Made by a program: the position numbers and the translations under genes. A stretch of DNA of 64,000 nucleotides, taken from Methylobacterium sp. W2 (GTDB lineage Bacteria; Pseudomonadota; Alphaproteobacteria; Rhizobiales; Beijerinckiaceae). The notes under the pieces were generated by a model, which saw only the letters and a list, made by a program, of their open reading frames with translations, did no database searches and was not told the DNA's origin. This document shows positions 26,817 to 35,241 of the stretch, piece by piece (within the stretch, counting starts at the first letter, position 1; each line of letters starts with the position of its first letter). The DNA lies in assembly GCF_020662345.1 (NCBI RefSeq), contig NZ_VMOA01000017.1, positions 43,766-107,765 of the forward strand, read 5' to 3'.

Positions 26817-27434
26817 TCAAGCCCCTATCTCATCTTTCCGGCGACTGTATTCTTTCCCATCCCGTGGCTTCCAAGAAAGCGCTGCCCTTTCAGGTGGTTG
26901 GCCAAGCGGTCGGCAAAGGATCGTCCGCGCTCCGGGGCCGGGTTCAGGCAACGCTCCGAAGCGCCACGCCGCCATGAGCAGGCGGCCGGCGCTCGGATGG
27001 TCGGCCATGGCGGCGTAGGACCAGGGCGCGGGCGCGATGTTGCCGCGCACGATCTCGATGCGGCCGCGCCACGGGCTGTCGGCGCCGGTGCAGGCCCAGT
27101 GCATGATCGGCGCGTCCACGGCGAAGGCATCGACCACGCCCTCGGCCGGAGCGTCGTGAATGCGGCCCTGGTCGGGGATCGGCACGAGGCTGCCAAGGGT
27201 CGCCGCCAGGGAATGGTCGACGCCGGGCGATTGGCGACGGATCTCGCGGGTGAAGCTGGCGGCCTGCGCATTGGCGCGGGAAGAGTGGCGCAGGAGCGTC
27301 GCCATGCCGGCCACCGCGTCGCTGACGCTAGCGCTTTCGGGCATCGCGGTCAGGTCGTTCTCAACGTCGTCGGTGGATTTCAGCACGTGACCTGACCCAG
27401 CCGGGAAGATGCCGACAGACTCGCTCATGGCCAT
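26817..27434 (-). pseudogene. Truncated frame, possibly a solute-binding-protein remnant
   Basis: The 205-residue frame contains a middle segment (GVVDAFAVDAPIMHW, then SPWRGRIEIVRGNIAPAPWSYA) that reminds me of the second lobe of a type 2 periplasmic binding protein. No signal peptide is present, and the last 45 residues look like unrelated translated sequence, as if the true end were lost. It lies in the same decayed stretch as the GNAT remnant. It could instead be an intact gene of unknown family. The gap 27435-27625 is otherwise empty. Confidence 0.35.
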
Positions 27435-27625
27435 TAAGCGTGGCTGAAACCTTTTCGCGATTCGTGCTCAACTTCGCGCCAATGCTGAAGAAATTTTTAC
27501 CTTGTCATCGGTGGGATATGCTCCGCCGAGGCATTCGGCGTAGCGGGACGTCTTTCGGTCCATTTCGCCACACGTCAGACGGGTCGGTCTTTCGCGCGGG
27601 ACGAAAGCGGGCGGGGTCGGGGCTT

Positions 27626-28648
27626 TCAGCGAGCCGCTGCCCCCGGATCGCGCTCCTGCCCGGAGGCGGAGGATCCGGTGAAACGGTCGCGCAAGGTCTT
27701 CCAGAGTTTGCCGCCATGGGCACCGGGCTCCCCTACGGAGACGGTGGCGTTCATGCCGGCCACCAGGGTGACGCTGTCGGGAACCCTCTCGATGCGGATG
27801 CGCACGGGGACGCGCTGGGCGAGGCGCACCCAGGTATAGACCGGGTCGACACTGGGCAGGCCCTGCGTGCTCGGCGAGGCGTTGGCGTTGCTGATGCCGA
27901 GGGTGATGCTCTCCACCCGGCCGTCGATGAGGGCCGAGTAACCGAGAAGCTCGGCCTTCGCCGCATCGCCCACATGGATATGGGCCAGCTTCGTCTCCTC
28001 GAAATAGCCGTCGATCCAGAACGAATCGGTATCGATCACCGCGACGTTGACGGTGCCGGCTTTGGCGTAGTCGCCCGCGCGCAGAAGGAGATTGGTGACG
28101 CGCCCGTTCACCGGCGAGCGCACTTCCGTGCGCCCCCGGTTGACCCGGGCCTGATGCAGCTGGGCTTTCGCGGAGGCGAGCGCCGCCTCCGCGATCTTGG
28201 CGGTGCCCGCATATTGCTGCTTCTCCTCCACCGAGGTGGAGAGGGTGGTCAGGGCCTCGCGCCGGGCCGCCTGAGTCCGCTTGACCTGAAGGTCGGCCTC
28301 GCGGTTCTCCAGCTCGGCCTGGGCGGTGGCGATGGCAATGTCGAAATCCACCGGATCGATGACGTAGAGCACGTCGCCCATGGCCACGTTCTGGTTGTCG
28401 GTGACGCGCAGTTCGGAGATTTGGCCGGAGACCTGGGGCGCTACGCTCGCCACCTGCACGCGGACGCGCCCGTCGCGGGTCCAGGGCGCGGTGACGTAGA
28501 ATTGCCAGACCAGGGCGGCGGCCACGCAGGCACAGGCCAGGATCACCACAGTCGCCAGGAGCCGCACCACGCGCCAGCGCCGGCGCGTGGCGAGGGCCGG
28601 CGCGCGCTCACGGGAGGGGGGAGCGTCGGAGAGATCGTCGTCGGCCAT
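27626..28648 (-). CDS. HlyD-family membrane fusion protein (AaeA-like)
   Basis: The 340-residue product is a periplasmic adaptor of an efflux pump. After a cytoplasmic lead it has one membrane segment (VVRLLATVVILACACVAAALVWQFYV near 27-52), then the lipoyl half APWTRDGRVRVQVASVAPQVSGQI, a coiled-coil hairpin near 110-180 rich in Ala, Glu and Gln, and the second lipoyl half VNRGRTEVRSPVNGRVTNLLL. It lies last in an operon with a DUF1656 protein and a FUSC transporter, the same set as AaeA-AaeX-AaeB, which export aromatic acids. Substrate here is unknown. ATG 28648 was chosen. Confidence 0.88.
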   Translation of the reverse strand: MADDDLSDAPPSRERAPALATRRRWRVVRLLATVVILACACVAAALVWQFYVTAPWTRDGRVRVQVASVAPQVSGQISELRVTDNQNVAMGDVLYVIDPVDFDIAIATAQAELENREADLQVKRTQAARREALTTLSTSVEEKQQYAGTAKIAEAALASAKAQLHQARVNRGRTEVRSPVNGRVTNLLLRAGDYAKAGTVNVAVIDTDSFWIDGYFEETKLAHIHVGDAAKAELLGYSALIDGRVESITLGISNANASPSTQGLPSVDPVYTWVRLAQRVPVRIRIERVPDSVTLVAGMNATVSVGEPGAHGGKLWKTLRDRFTGSSASGQERDPGAAAR

Positions 28649-28683
28649 TGTCAGGCAAGATCCATGTCGGCGGGACACATTGC

Positions 28684-28878
28684 TCAGAAGAGAACGATGA
28701 GAAGCGCGAGGATGCAGACGAAGATCCCCGCCTCGGCCAGCGGCGGGTTGGCGACGTAGCGGCTGAAGCGGATGCGGCTGAAGCCGAACCGCAGGAGCAC
28801 CATGAGGGCCAGGGCCGCCAGCACATAGGCGACGAAGGGCGAGATCAGGACGCCGCCGAGATCAATGTCATGCCGCAT
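28684..28878 (-). CDS. DUF1656 small membrane protein (AaeX-like)
   Basis: The 64-residue product begins MRHDIDLGGVLISPFVAYVLAALALMVLLRF and ends with a second hydrophobic segment (EAGIFVCILALLIVLF), the standard two-helix DUF1656 pattern. It lies 12 bp after the FUSC gene and 35 bp before the HlyD-family gene. In E. coli the AaeX counterpart is part of the aae operon, but its role is not known. Confidence 0.88.
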   Translation of the reverse strand: MRHDIDLGGVLISPFVAYVLAALALMVLLRFGFSRIRFSRYVANPPLAEAGIFVCILALLIVLF

Positions 28879-28890
28879 GGGGCGCCTCCA

Positions 28891-30987
28891 TCAGGCTGGT
28901 CGCAGGATGCCGAGGCGGCGCAGGAGGCGGTGCTGGCTCGCCATGACGCCGCCCGCCGTCACGAGGTCGCTGACGAGGCGGGCGATGGCGAGCCGCGTCG
29001 GGGCACTCACGGATCGACCGTGCCGGAGGAACGCGCGAACGGACCGGTCGAGCGTCGCCGCGTCCGCCGCCTCCAGTCCCTCCCGCGCCTGCCTTGACGC
29101 ATCGTTCAGGGCGGGACCGTCGGGGAGGCGGCACAGCTGGGCATGGGCGCGGGCGGCGGCGGATTCGAGGCGGGCGAGGTCGAAGGCGCGGTCCAGGCTC
29201 GCCGCGCGGACGGCGCCGCTGCCCGAACTCCATTGCGAGAATTGCAGCAGCCGGTCGCTGTTGAGGCTGGTGCGGGTGGTGGCGTCGCCGCCATCGCCGG
29301 CCAGCGCGTCCAGCACCGAATCCCGGGCCGAATCGAGGGCGAAGGCGCGGCGCTGGGCGCGCGAGATCGGCAGCACGATCCGCACCGCGACGAACAGGAT
29401 GCAAGCCGCCATGGTCACCAGGAACGCGTTCGCGAGGAAGGTCTGCGCGTCGTAGGTCTGCGGATTGGCCGGCGACAGGAGGACCATGAAGAACACGAGC
29501 AGGATGAAGCCGATTCCGAAGGTCGGCGGGTTCAGGCTGAGAAAGCACGCCACGAAGATCACCGGCGCGATGGCGATGGCGAGGAGCGGAAAGCCCTGCT
29601 CGCCCCCCAGCACGCCGAACAGCACGATCCCGGCGCAGAGGGCCGCGAGCGGCATGCCGATGAGGACGCCGCGGGCGAAGGCCTTCGAATCCGGCGCGAT
29701 GGCCGAGAGCGAACAGGTCGCCGCCACCTGCACCAGGGCGAAGGACGTGGCGGGCCAGCCGGCGGCGATGAGGAGGAGGGCGGTGGCGCCAAAGGCGATC
29801 CCCACCCGCGCCGCGCCGCGAAGGGCCACAGGCATGTCGCGATGCGTCGGAAGGGCGACATCGCGCTTCGGTCGACAGCCGGTGGAGAGGGCGTTCAGAC
29901 CGTCCTCGGCGAAGGAGACCGCGCGGGCGAAATCGAGGCCGCGCTGGAGCGCCAGGATCTCCAGGGGCTCGATCTCCCAAGGCTCGATCTCCCAAGGCTC
30001 GATCTCCCAAGGCTCGATCTCCCAAGGCTCGATATCCCGGGCCTCGCTCGTCCCGCCCCGGATCGCCTCATCCACCAGGGCGCCGAGGCGGTCCGAGGCC
30101 GCGTCGGCATCGGAACCTGCCTCAGTCAGGCCGAGGCAGATCCGGCGGGCTTCGGCGACGGCCGCGCTGTCGCGGCCCAGCATCCTGCCGGCGGCGGTGA
30201 AGGCGCGGCTCGCCGCCGCCATGGCGTAGAGCGCGGCGATGGCGCTGCGCGCCCCGGCGGCCCGGCGGGCACCGTCATCGAGCTCGCCGCCGATGGCGCT
30301 GGCATCGGCACGCATCACCGCGATCTGCCGGATCAGGGCCGCCGCCCGCTCCGAACCGGGATCCGCCTGGGACAGGGTCTCGCGGGCGAAGGCCCGGGTG
30401 GCCGAGAGGGCCTCCGAGAGCGGCTTGCGCAGGGTGCGCCACGTGCTCGGCGAGGCCAGTGCATCGTTGATGAAGGTGATGGCGACGATGCCGATGGTGA
30501 TCGCGGCGACGCGGTCGATGGCGGCCTCGAACACCGCCTGCGGCGTGTCGATATGGGCGACGGCGACGATGGCGACGGTATAGCCCGCGAGCATGGCGCC
30601 ATAGGCCCGCGTGTCCTGCAGGAAATGGGCGACGAAGACGCAGAGGCCGAGCCAGGTCGCCACGGAGACCAGGAGGAGAACCCGGTCCTGTCCGAACGCA
30701 CCGATCAGCAGGATCGATATCGCGCCCCCCGCCAGGGTGCCGAGAAAACGGTACAACGCCTTCGACAAGGCCTGGCCGCGTTTGGGCTGGGCCAGGATCG
30801 CCACGCAGACGGCGGCCGACGAGGCGCCGGAGAGCTGGAGCCAGAAGGCGGCATAGAGGGCCAGCACCATGGCGAGCCAGATCCGCAGGGCGAAAGCCCA
30901 GGCGGAGGGCGCGGGGACGATGCGCTCCATGAGCGAGAGCGCGCGGTCGGCCGGGGAGGGACGTGTTCCGGCGGAAATCCCGCTCAC
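28891..30987 (-). CDS. FUSC-family transporter (AaeB-like)
   Basis: The roughly 698-residue product is an inner-membrane FUSC transporter of the aromatic-acid exporter type. Membrane segments occur in the N-terminal third (WAFALRIWLAMVLALYAAFWLQLSG onwards) and again in the C-terminal half (VGIFGATALLLIAAGW-like and VTMAACILFVAVRIVLPIS), with a cytoplasmic domain between. That domain contains an in-frame tandem EIEPW repeat at 29966-30040. GTG 30987 was chosen as start; ATG 30930 is an alternative and would shorten the product by 19 residues. It starts 13 bp after the DUF4345 gene ends and heads the DUF1656-HlyD pair. Confidence 0.85.
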   Translation of the reverse strand: MSGISAGTRPSPADRALSLMERIVPAPSAWAFALRIWLAMVLALYAAFWLQLSGASSAAVCVAILAQPKRGQALSKALYRFLGTLAGGAISILLIGAFGQDRVLLLVSVATWLGLCVFVAHFLQDTRAYGAMLAGYTVAIVAVAHIDTPQAVFEAAIDRVAAITIGIVAITFINDALASPSTWRTLRKPLSEALSATRAFARETLSQADPGSERAAALIRQIAVMRADASAIGGELDDGARRAAGARSAIAALYAMAAASRAFTAAGRMLGRDSAAVAEARRICLGLTEAGSDADAASDRLGALVDEAIRGGTSEARDIEPWEIEPWEIEPWEIEPWEIEPLEILALQRGLDFARAVSFAEDGLNALSTGCRPKRDVALPTHRDMPVALRGAARVGIAFGATALLLIAAGWPATSFALVQVAATCSLSAIAPDSKAFARGVLIGMPLAALCAGIVLFGVLGGEQGFPLLAIAIAPVIFVACFLSLNPPTFGIGFILLVFFMVLLSPANPQTYDAQTFLANAFLVTMAACILFVAVRIVLPISRAQRRAFALDSARDSVLDALAGDGGDATTRTSLNSDRLLQFSQWSSGSGAVRAASLDRAFDLARLESAAARAHAQLCRLPDGPALNDASRQAREGLEAADAATLDRSVRAFLRHGRSVSAPTRLAIARLVSDLVTAGGVMASQHRLLRRLGILRPA
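29966..30040. repeat. In-frame 15-bp minisatellite inside the FUSC gene
   Basis: Four perfect tandem copies of GGCTCGATCTCCCAA (29966-30025) are followed by one diverged copy (to 30040). On the coding strand each copy encodes Glu-Ile-Glu-Pro-Trp, so copy-number change would keep the frame. The array lies in the hydrophilic central part of the transporter. Confidence 0.95.
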
Positions 30988-31000
30988 GGACAAGCCCCGC

Positions 31001-31417
31001 TCACGGAGAGGGCCCGGCCGCCGCCGCATCCGCGGCCTTGGCCGCAACCCGCATCTGCCAAAGGCAGAGGAGGGGCGTCACCACCAGCTCCATCGCCAGG
31101 GCACCCAGCATCACCGCCGAGGGCAGGCCGGTGAGGTAGAGGCCCAGCAACCGCGCCAAGCCACCGAGCACGACGACGAGGGTCAGGAAGCGGAACAGGC
31201 GCGATTTCGCCTCGATGGCGGGTACGCAGGTCCAGAACAGGATGCCGATGCCCATCAGCAGGCCCGACAGGTAGCGGAAATGGCTGTCGGCGGAGATCTG
31301 GGACAGGCTGTCGCCGCCGATTCCTCCAAGCCCGAACAGAATTCCGAAGAGCCCCGACGCCACCGGTATGATCGCGGCCACCGCCACGACCCGCTGCAGC
31401 GCCTCGCGCTCCCGCAT
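31001..31417 (-). CDS. DUF4345-family membrane protein
   Basis: The 138-residue product has four hydrophobic segments: VVAVAAIIPVASGLFGILFGLGG near 9-31, HFRYLSGLLMGIGILFWTCV near 45-65, LFRFLTLVVVLGGLARLLGLYL near 74-95 and a fourth near 102-120. The motif DSHFRYLSGLLMGIG is typical of DUF4345. It directly precedes the FUSC transporter, which suggests co-transcription. Its role in export is not known. Confidence 0.78.
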   Translation of the reverse strand: MREREALQRVVAVAAIIPVASGLFGILFGLGGIGGDSLSQISADSHFRYLSGLLMGIGILFWTCVPAIEAKSRLFRFLTLVVVLGGLARLLGLYLTGLPSAVMLGALAMELVVTPLLCLWQMRVAAKAADAAAAGPSP

Positions 31418-31483
31418 CGGTCCGTTCCCCTGTGAGCGCCCGGCGGATTCCGCTCCCGCGAGCCGATGTCCAGCGGAATTAGA

Positions 31484-31753
31484 TCAGGCCTTGATCTCCT
31501 TCAAGCGCTTGACGCATTTACTGAAATATTGCGGCCATTTCGGCCCCTGCGCTGCCTTGTCGGCCACCGAGAGGGCGCGCCATTCGACACCGCACTTCTT
31601 CTGCCGCTCCCGAGCAGCACTCTGCCCGACAGTCAGTTCCTTCGCCGCGGGCTCCGGAGCGGCGGCCACGGGGTCCTTGGCGGACGCAGTCGTCGCGAAA
31701 CCCAGCACCATCGACGCCGCGACCAACGCGGCTGGAAGAAAACGAAACCGCAT
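31484..31753 (-). CDS. PsiF-like small exported protein
   Basis: The 89-residue product starts MRFRFLPAALVAASMVLGFATTASAKD, a clear signal peptide. The mature part has ERQKKCGVEWRAL and WPQYFSKCVKRLKEI, a cysteine- and lysine-rich pattern like the repeat of PsiF proteins, which are induced by phosphate starvation in E. coli. ATG 31753 was chosen because the signal peptide begins there. Two cysteines could form a disulfide in the periplasm. The function is unknown. Confidence 0.7.
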   Translation of the reverse strand: MRFRFLPAALVAASMVLGFATTASAKDPVAAAPEPAAKELTVGQSAARERQKKCGVEWRALSVADKAAQGPKWPQYFSKCVKRLKEIKA

Positions 31754-31964
31754 GATCGCAACCCCAGGTCTTTGCCCTGCGCTCACGGTGAGGCGCCGGA
31801 ACCGGCCTCATCACAGCCAGAAGTCGCGTAAAGGGCAAGATCCTTGGCCGTGCCACGGCGCACCGTCCACCGTTCGATGGCGGCGTAGATCCTGCAACCA
31901 TCCGCCCATCGCCCGGTTTGATCCAGCGATATGAAGCGACCCTGATAGGAGCGGAACGTTTCCC

Positions 31965-32600
31965 ATGGCCGCCGCCACCCAGAAGCCCATCGACCTCTAT
32001 ACCTGGGGCACGCCCAACGGGTGGAAGATCCCCATCATGCTGGAGGAGTGCGGCCTGCCCTACCGGGTGGTGCCGGTGAACATCGGCAAGGGCGACCAGA
32101 TGGCGCCGGATTTCCTGGCGATCTCACCCAACAACAAGATCCCGGCCATCGTCGACCCGGAAGGTCCGGGGGCCAGTCCGATCACGGTCTTCGAATCGGG
32201 GGCGATCCTGCAATATCTCGGACGCAAGACCGGCTGCCTCTACCCCGTCGACGAACGATCCCGAGTGGCGGTGGACGAGTGGCTGTTCTGGCAGGTGGGG
32301 GGTTTCGGGCCGATGCTCGGCCAGATGCACCATTTCCGCATCTATGCGGAGGAAAAAATCCCCTACGCTATCGAGCGGTTCTCGGCGGAATCGCACCGCC
32401 TCTACGGCGTGCTCGACCGGCGCCTCGCGGACCGCGACTACATCGCCGATGCGTATTCCATCGCTGACATCGCGGTCCTGACCTGGGCAAAGCATCACGA
32501 AAAGCAGGGGATCGATCTGACGACCCTGCCGAATGTGCGGCGCTGGCTCGACACCGTCCTGGCGAGGCCCGCCGTGAAACGGGGCCTCGCCGCGATCTGA
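31965..32600 (+). CDS. Glutathione S-transferase family protein (YfcG/YghU-like)
   Basis: The 211-residue product has a thioredoxin-like N-terminal domain (IDLYTWGTPNGWKIPIMLEECGLPYRVVPVNIGKGDQ), the cis-Pro segment NNKIPAIVD, the glutathione-binding FESGAILQYLG, and an all-helical C-terminal domain. TWGTPNGWK is typical of the YfcG/YghU (nu-class) group, which act as disulfide-bond reductases or glutathione peroxidases rather than classical conjugating enzymes. It is convergent with the DUF2147 gene, only 4 bp away. It could protect against aldehyde or oxidative stress, but that is inference. Confidence 0.88.
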   Translation: MAAATQKPIDLYTWGTPNGWKIPIMLEECGLPYRVVPVNIGKGDQMAPDFLAISPNNKIPAIVDPEGPGASPITVFESGAILQYLGRKTGCLYPVDERSRVAVDEWLFWQVGGFGPMLGQMHHFRIYAEEKIPYAIERFSAESHRLYGVLDRRLADRDYIADAYSIADIAVLTWAKHHEKQGIDLTTLPNVRRWLDTVLARPAVKRGLAAI

Positions 32601-32604
32601 AGCG

Positions 32605-33144
32605 TTACTTCTTGGCTTCGACCTGAGGCGCTGCCGCCTTGGCCGTGGGCTTGAGCGCCGGCTTTTGTGCCACCTCGGCAGCCGGAGCGACGGCGGCCTG
32701 CTGGTTCACGTCCGGCACCCGGGTCCAGGTCTCCGAGCCGCACAGAACCTTGAGAAGGCATCCGGACACGCTGAGCTCGGAGCCGGATTCCCGCTCCAGG
32801 CTGACCTGATAGATCTTGCCCTCGTCGATATTGTAGATGTCGCCCGAGAACTTCTCCTCGTCGGGGGCGAGCCCCTCGATGAGCTGCAGGCCGATGACCG
32901 GGCGCAGGCGCTTTTTCGGGTCGGGGTTCTTGGCGTCGGTGCGCGGGGCGCCCGTCTCGGTGGTCGGGGTCTTGAGCCAGACGACCTTGCCGCAGATGTT
33001 CGCACTGTTCGCGCCGCAATGATCGATGCGGATCTTGGCGCGACCGTCCTTCGTGAGCCAGGTGCCGGAGGGATCCTTCGACGGGGCCGCGGAGGCGGCG
33101 ACGAGTCCGGAGAGCAGGAAGGCGGAGGTCAGGGCAATGCGCAT
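32605..33144 (-). CDS. DUF2147-family exported protein
   Basis: The 179-residue product has a signal peptide ([23 protein letters not shown]), then the DUF2147 core: [60 protein letters not shown] and [22 protein letters not shown]2147 domains form a small beta-barrel in the periplasm; their ligand is not known. The C-terminal 40 residues are Ala- and Pro-rich and look disordered. ATG 33144 was chosen at the start of the signal peptide. Confidence 0.85.
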   Translation of the reverse strand: MRIALTSAFLLSGLVAASAAPSKDPSGTWLTKDGRAKIRIDHCGANSANICGKVVWLKTPTTETGAPRTDAKNPDPKKRLRPVIGLQLIEGLAPDEEKFSGDIYNIDEGKIYQVSLERESGSELSVSGCLLKVLCGSETWTRVPDVNQQAAVAPAAEVAQKPALKPTAKAAAPQVEAKK

Positions 33145-33412
33145 GGCTTTTGGTCTCCTGGTGCCTGTGAAGGGCGGCGGCGCATCGGCGGGAGCGTCGC
33201 GAAGGGTCGTGAGCCTTGGTGTCGAATTCGTCTGGAGCGACAACACCCCCGCAATCAGGCGATTTTCCGGCAGTGTTGCGCCGGAGCCATGGCCAAACGA
33301 ATTCCGCTGTGGATGCGCGCCTTTCGTGCTTCGGGTTGAGGCAACGGGGCGTGCCCGCTATAAGCCGCCCGCCGAAGCCGTTTTCGGCCGAGCGAAACCA
33401 ACCGGACTGATC

Positions 33413-33835
33413 ATGGCCACCGAGCGCACTTTCTCCATCCTGAAGCCCGACGCGACCAAGCGGAACCTCACCGGAGCGGTGAATGCCGTGATCGAGAAGG
33501 CGGGCCTGCGCATCGTCGGCCAGCGTCGCATCCAGATGACCCAGGCCCAGGCCGAAAAGTTCTACGAGATCCACAAGGAGCGCCCGTTCTTCGGCGAGCT
33601 CGTCTCCTTCATGACCTCGGGCCCCGTGGTCGTGCAGGTGCTCGAGGGCGAGAACGCCGTCGCCGCCTACCGCACCGTGATGGGCGCCACCAACCCGGCC
33701 AATGCTGACGAGGGCACCATCCGCAAGACTTTCTCCGAGTCGGTCGGCGAGAACACCGTACACGGTTCGGACAGCGCCGAGAACGCCAAGATCGAGATCG
33801 CGCAGTTCTTCCAGGATTCCGACATCGTCGGCTGA
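33413..33835 (+). CDS. ndk: Nucleoside diphosphate kinase
   Basis: The 140-residue product is Ndk, which moves the terminal phosphate from ATP to other nucleoside diphosphates. It begins [28 protein letters not shown], carries the phosphorylated His117 in [12 protein letters not shown] and ends [12 protein letters not shown]. The size is standard. It stands alone in front of a lipoprotein gene. No operon partner is clear. Confidence 0.97.
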   Translation: MATERTFSILKPDATKRNLTGAVNAVIEKAGLRIVGQRRIQMTQAQAEKFYEIHKERPFFGELVSFMTSGPVVVQVLEGENAVAAYRTVMGATNPANADEGTIRKTFSESVGENTVHGSDSAENAKIEIAQFFQDSDIVG

Positions 33836-34039
33836 GCCCGTTCGGGTTTACGCTTCCGGGCGGGTTTTCGTGGCATCCGCCACGAGAGGCCGCCCGATCT
33901 CGTTTGATGGGGCATCGTCTCGGTCGGGAGCCGCGCCACGGAACGATGCCGGGTGTGGCGCGAACGCCCTTGCGCGCGTGTCCTGCCGGGCGTGAAAGGA
34001 ATTCCCTTAACCGAATCCCTTTCACGGACCCCACATTCC

Positions 34040-34417
34040 ATGCGCTTCATCGTTCCGCGCACCGGCCGGATTCTGCTCGCCGCCGGCCTCATCTCCCTGC
34101 TCGCCGCGTGTAACGCGAACAAGGGGACGCCTACGGCCTCCCTCGAAGGCTACACGCCCGATCCGGCGCTGAAGACGGCCTCCGCCGGCAACCTCACCGG
34201 TCGTGTGCGCCACGCCTGCACCGTGACACAGTCGCGCCTGCAGAGCGTCCCCGAGGCATCGCTCGTGCGCCCGTGCGGCTGCTACGCCAAGCAGACACTG
34301 GCGAGCCTCAACCCGGCCGAGCTCGAATCCTATCGCACCACCGGCTACTTCAACGATTCCGCCCGCGCCAAGGCGCTCTCGGCCCTCGACAGCTGCCAGC
34401 TGCCGCGCCCGGCGTAA
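34040..34417 (+). CDS. Small lipoprotein
   Basis: The 125-residue product has a type II signal peptide with lipobox LLAAC (Cys near residue 24: GLISLLAACNANKG). The mature part has cysteine pairs (RHACTVTQ, RPCGCYAKQ, LDSCQLP) and the stretch YAKQTLASLNPAELESYRTTGYF. I recognise no named family; the cysteine pattern suggests disulfides in the periplasm. It starts 204 bp after ndk. Attachment to a membrane is expected from the lipobox. Confidence 0.7.
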   Translation: MRFIVPRTGRILLAAGLISLLAACNANKGTPTASLEGYTPDPALKTASAGNLTGRVRHACTVTQSRLQSVPEASLVRPCGCYAKQTLASLNPAELESYRTTGYFNDSARAKALSALDSCQLPRPA

Positions 34418-34429
34418 GCCGTCCGACGA

Positions 34430-34465
34430 GAGACCTCGGCGGAGCGCCGTCTGCGCCGAGGTCTC
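34430..34465. terminator. Hairpin between the lipoprotein gene and higA
   Basis: A perfect 12-bp stem GAGACCTCGGCG (34430-34441) and CGCCGAGGTCTC (34454-34465) with a 12-nt loop lies in the convergent gap. It has no clear T-run, so termination is likely but not certain. Confidence 0.55.
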
Positions 34466-34469
34466 GAGA

Positions 34470-34895
34470 CTACAGAAACGTTGCCGGTTCTATCCCGAAC
34501 CGCGTCGCCAGGCGCTTGATCTGACCGAGGTTGAGATCGCGCTTGCCGCTCAGAATTTCCGACACGACGCCCTGGCTCCCGATCTCAGGCAGGTCACTCT
34601 GCTTCACGCCGTTCTGCTCCATGAGCAGCCGCAAGATCTCGGCGGGCGGCACATCCGGCAGTCCGTGATGCGCGCTGTCATAGTCGGCGATGAAACCGCC
34701 GAGGAGGCCGAGCACCCCCGCGAGGGGATGATGGTCCTCACCGGCGCCCGCATCGAGAAGGCCGTTCATCACGTCCACCGCAGTCTCGTACTCGGCGTCA
34801 GTCCGGATCACGCGAAGCGGCACATGGTCCGAGATGGCCCGAAAATGACCCGCGATCGTATCGACGTCAGCACGGCTCAAGCTCACAGTTTCCAT
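34470..34895 (-). CDS. higA: HigA-family antitoxin
   Basis: The 141-residue product is a HigA-type antitoxin. The N-terminal part (METVSLSRADVDTIAGHFRAISDHVPLRVIRTDAEYETAVDVMNGLLD) is typical of the family, and the C-terminal helix-turn-helix is visible in LLMEQNGVKQSDLPEIGSQGVVSEILSGKRDLNLGQIKRLATRFGI. It neutralises the toxin and represses the operon through that HTH. The ATG at 34895 lies within the end of the toxin gene (13-bp overlap), the toxin-first order of higBA loci. Two palindromes upstream are likely operators. Confidence 0.9.
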   Translation of the reverse strand: METVSLSRADVDTIAGHFRAISDHVPLRVIRTDAEYETAVDVMNGLLDAGAGEDHHPLAGVLGLLGGFIADYDSAHHGLPDVPPAEILRLLMEQNGVKQSDLPEIGSQGVVSEILSGKRDLNLGQIKRLATRFGIEPATFL

Positions 34896-35164
34896 GCATC
34901 GTACTCCTTGTGCGTGAAGACGTACCAAACAAATAATTTTTGCGTATCAAAATGGATTGCAGCAATAAGCCGATATTTATTTCCTCCCATGTCAAAGACG
35001 TAATAGCCGCGCACTTTATCTACTGTGTTGAACGTCTTCTTGAGCTCAGAAAAATTTGCGAACCCATTCGTCTCTACGATCTTACGCCATGCCTGCAGAG
35101 GCGTAGCCGAAGCTGCATGGGAGGCTGCGAATGCGACGAGAGACTTATTCGAAATAACCCGCAT
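34883..35164 (-). CDS. higB: HigB-family toxin (mRNA interferase)
   Basis: The 93-residue product matches the HigB family of ribosome-dependent mRNA interferases. It reads MRVISNKSLVAFAASHAASATPLQAWRKIV, then NTVDKVRGYYVFDMGGNKYRLIAAIHF and FVWYVFTHKEYDAWKL, the typical end of the fold. It precedes and overlaps higA. Base composition is lower in GC than the surroundings, which suggests acquisition by transfer. The start could also be ATG 35170, two codons upstream. The locus stands between unrelated core genes. Confidence 0.9.
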   Translation of the reverse strand: MRVISNKSLVAFAASHAASATPLQAWRKIVETNGFANFSELKKTFNTVDKVRGYYVFDMGGNKYRLIAAIHFDTQKLFVWYVFTHKEYDAWKL

Positions 35165-35174
35165 GACCATTCGT

Positions 35175-35189
35175 ATCTCAAAATGAGAT
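35175..35189. promoter_or_regulatory. Candidate HigA operator, proximal site
   Basis: ATCTCAAAATGAGAT is a 15-bp palindrome (6-bp arms, 3-bp centre) starting 11 bp upstream of the higB ATG. It matches the distal site at 35206-35220 in its arms. The position fits autorepression by HigA. Confidence 0.85.
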
Positions 35190-35205
35190 TCGGCACAACG
35201 ACTTC

Positions 35206-35220
35206 ATCTCATTTTGAGAT
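35206..35220. promoter_or_regulatory. Candidate HigA operator, distal site
   Basis: ATCTCATTTTGAGAT has the same arms as the proximal site with the opposite centre. The two centres lie 31 bp apart, about three helical turns, so two HigA dimers could sit on the same face of the DNA. Confidence 0.85.
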
Positions 35221-35241
35221 ACCAGACTGGTCGGCTCGATC

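Noticed and set aside
29966..30040. Possible CRISPR-like repeat array
   Set aside because: The 15-bp units are directly tandem without spacers and lie in frame inside a gene.
29143..31134. 663-codon open frame on the plus strand
   Set aside because: It is antisense to the FUSC transporter and shows only Arg-, Gly- and Glu-rich low-complexity sequence.
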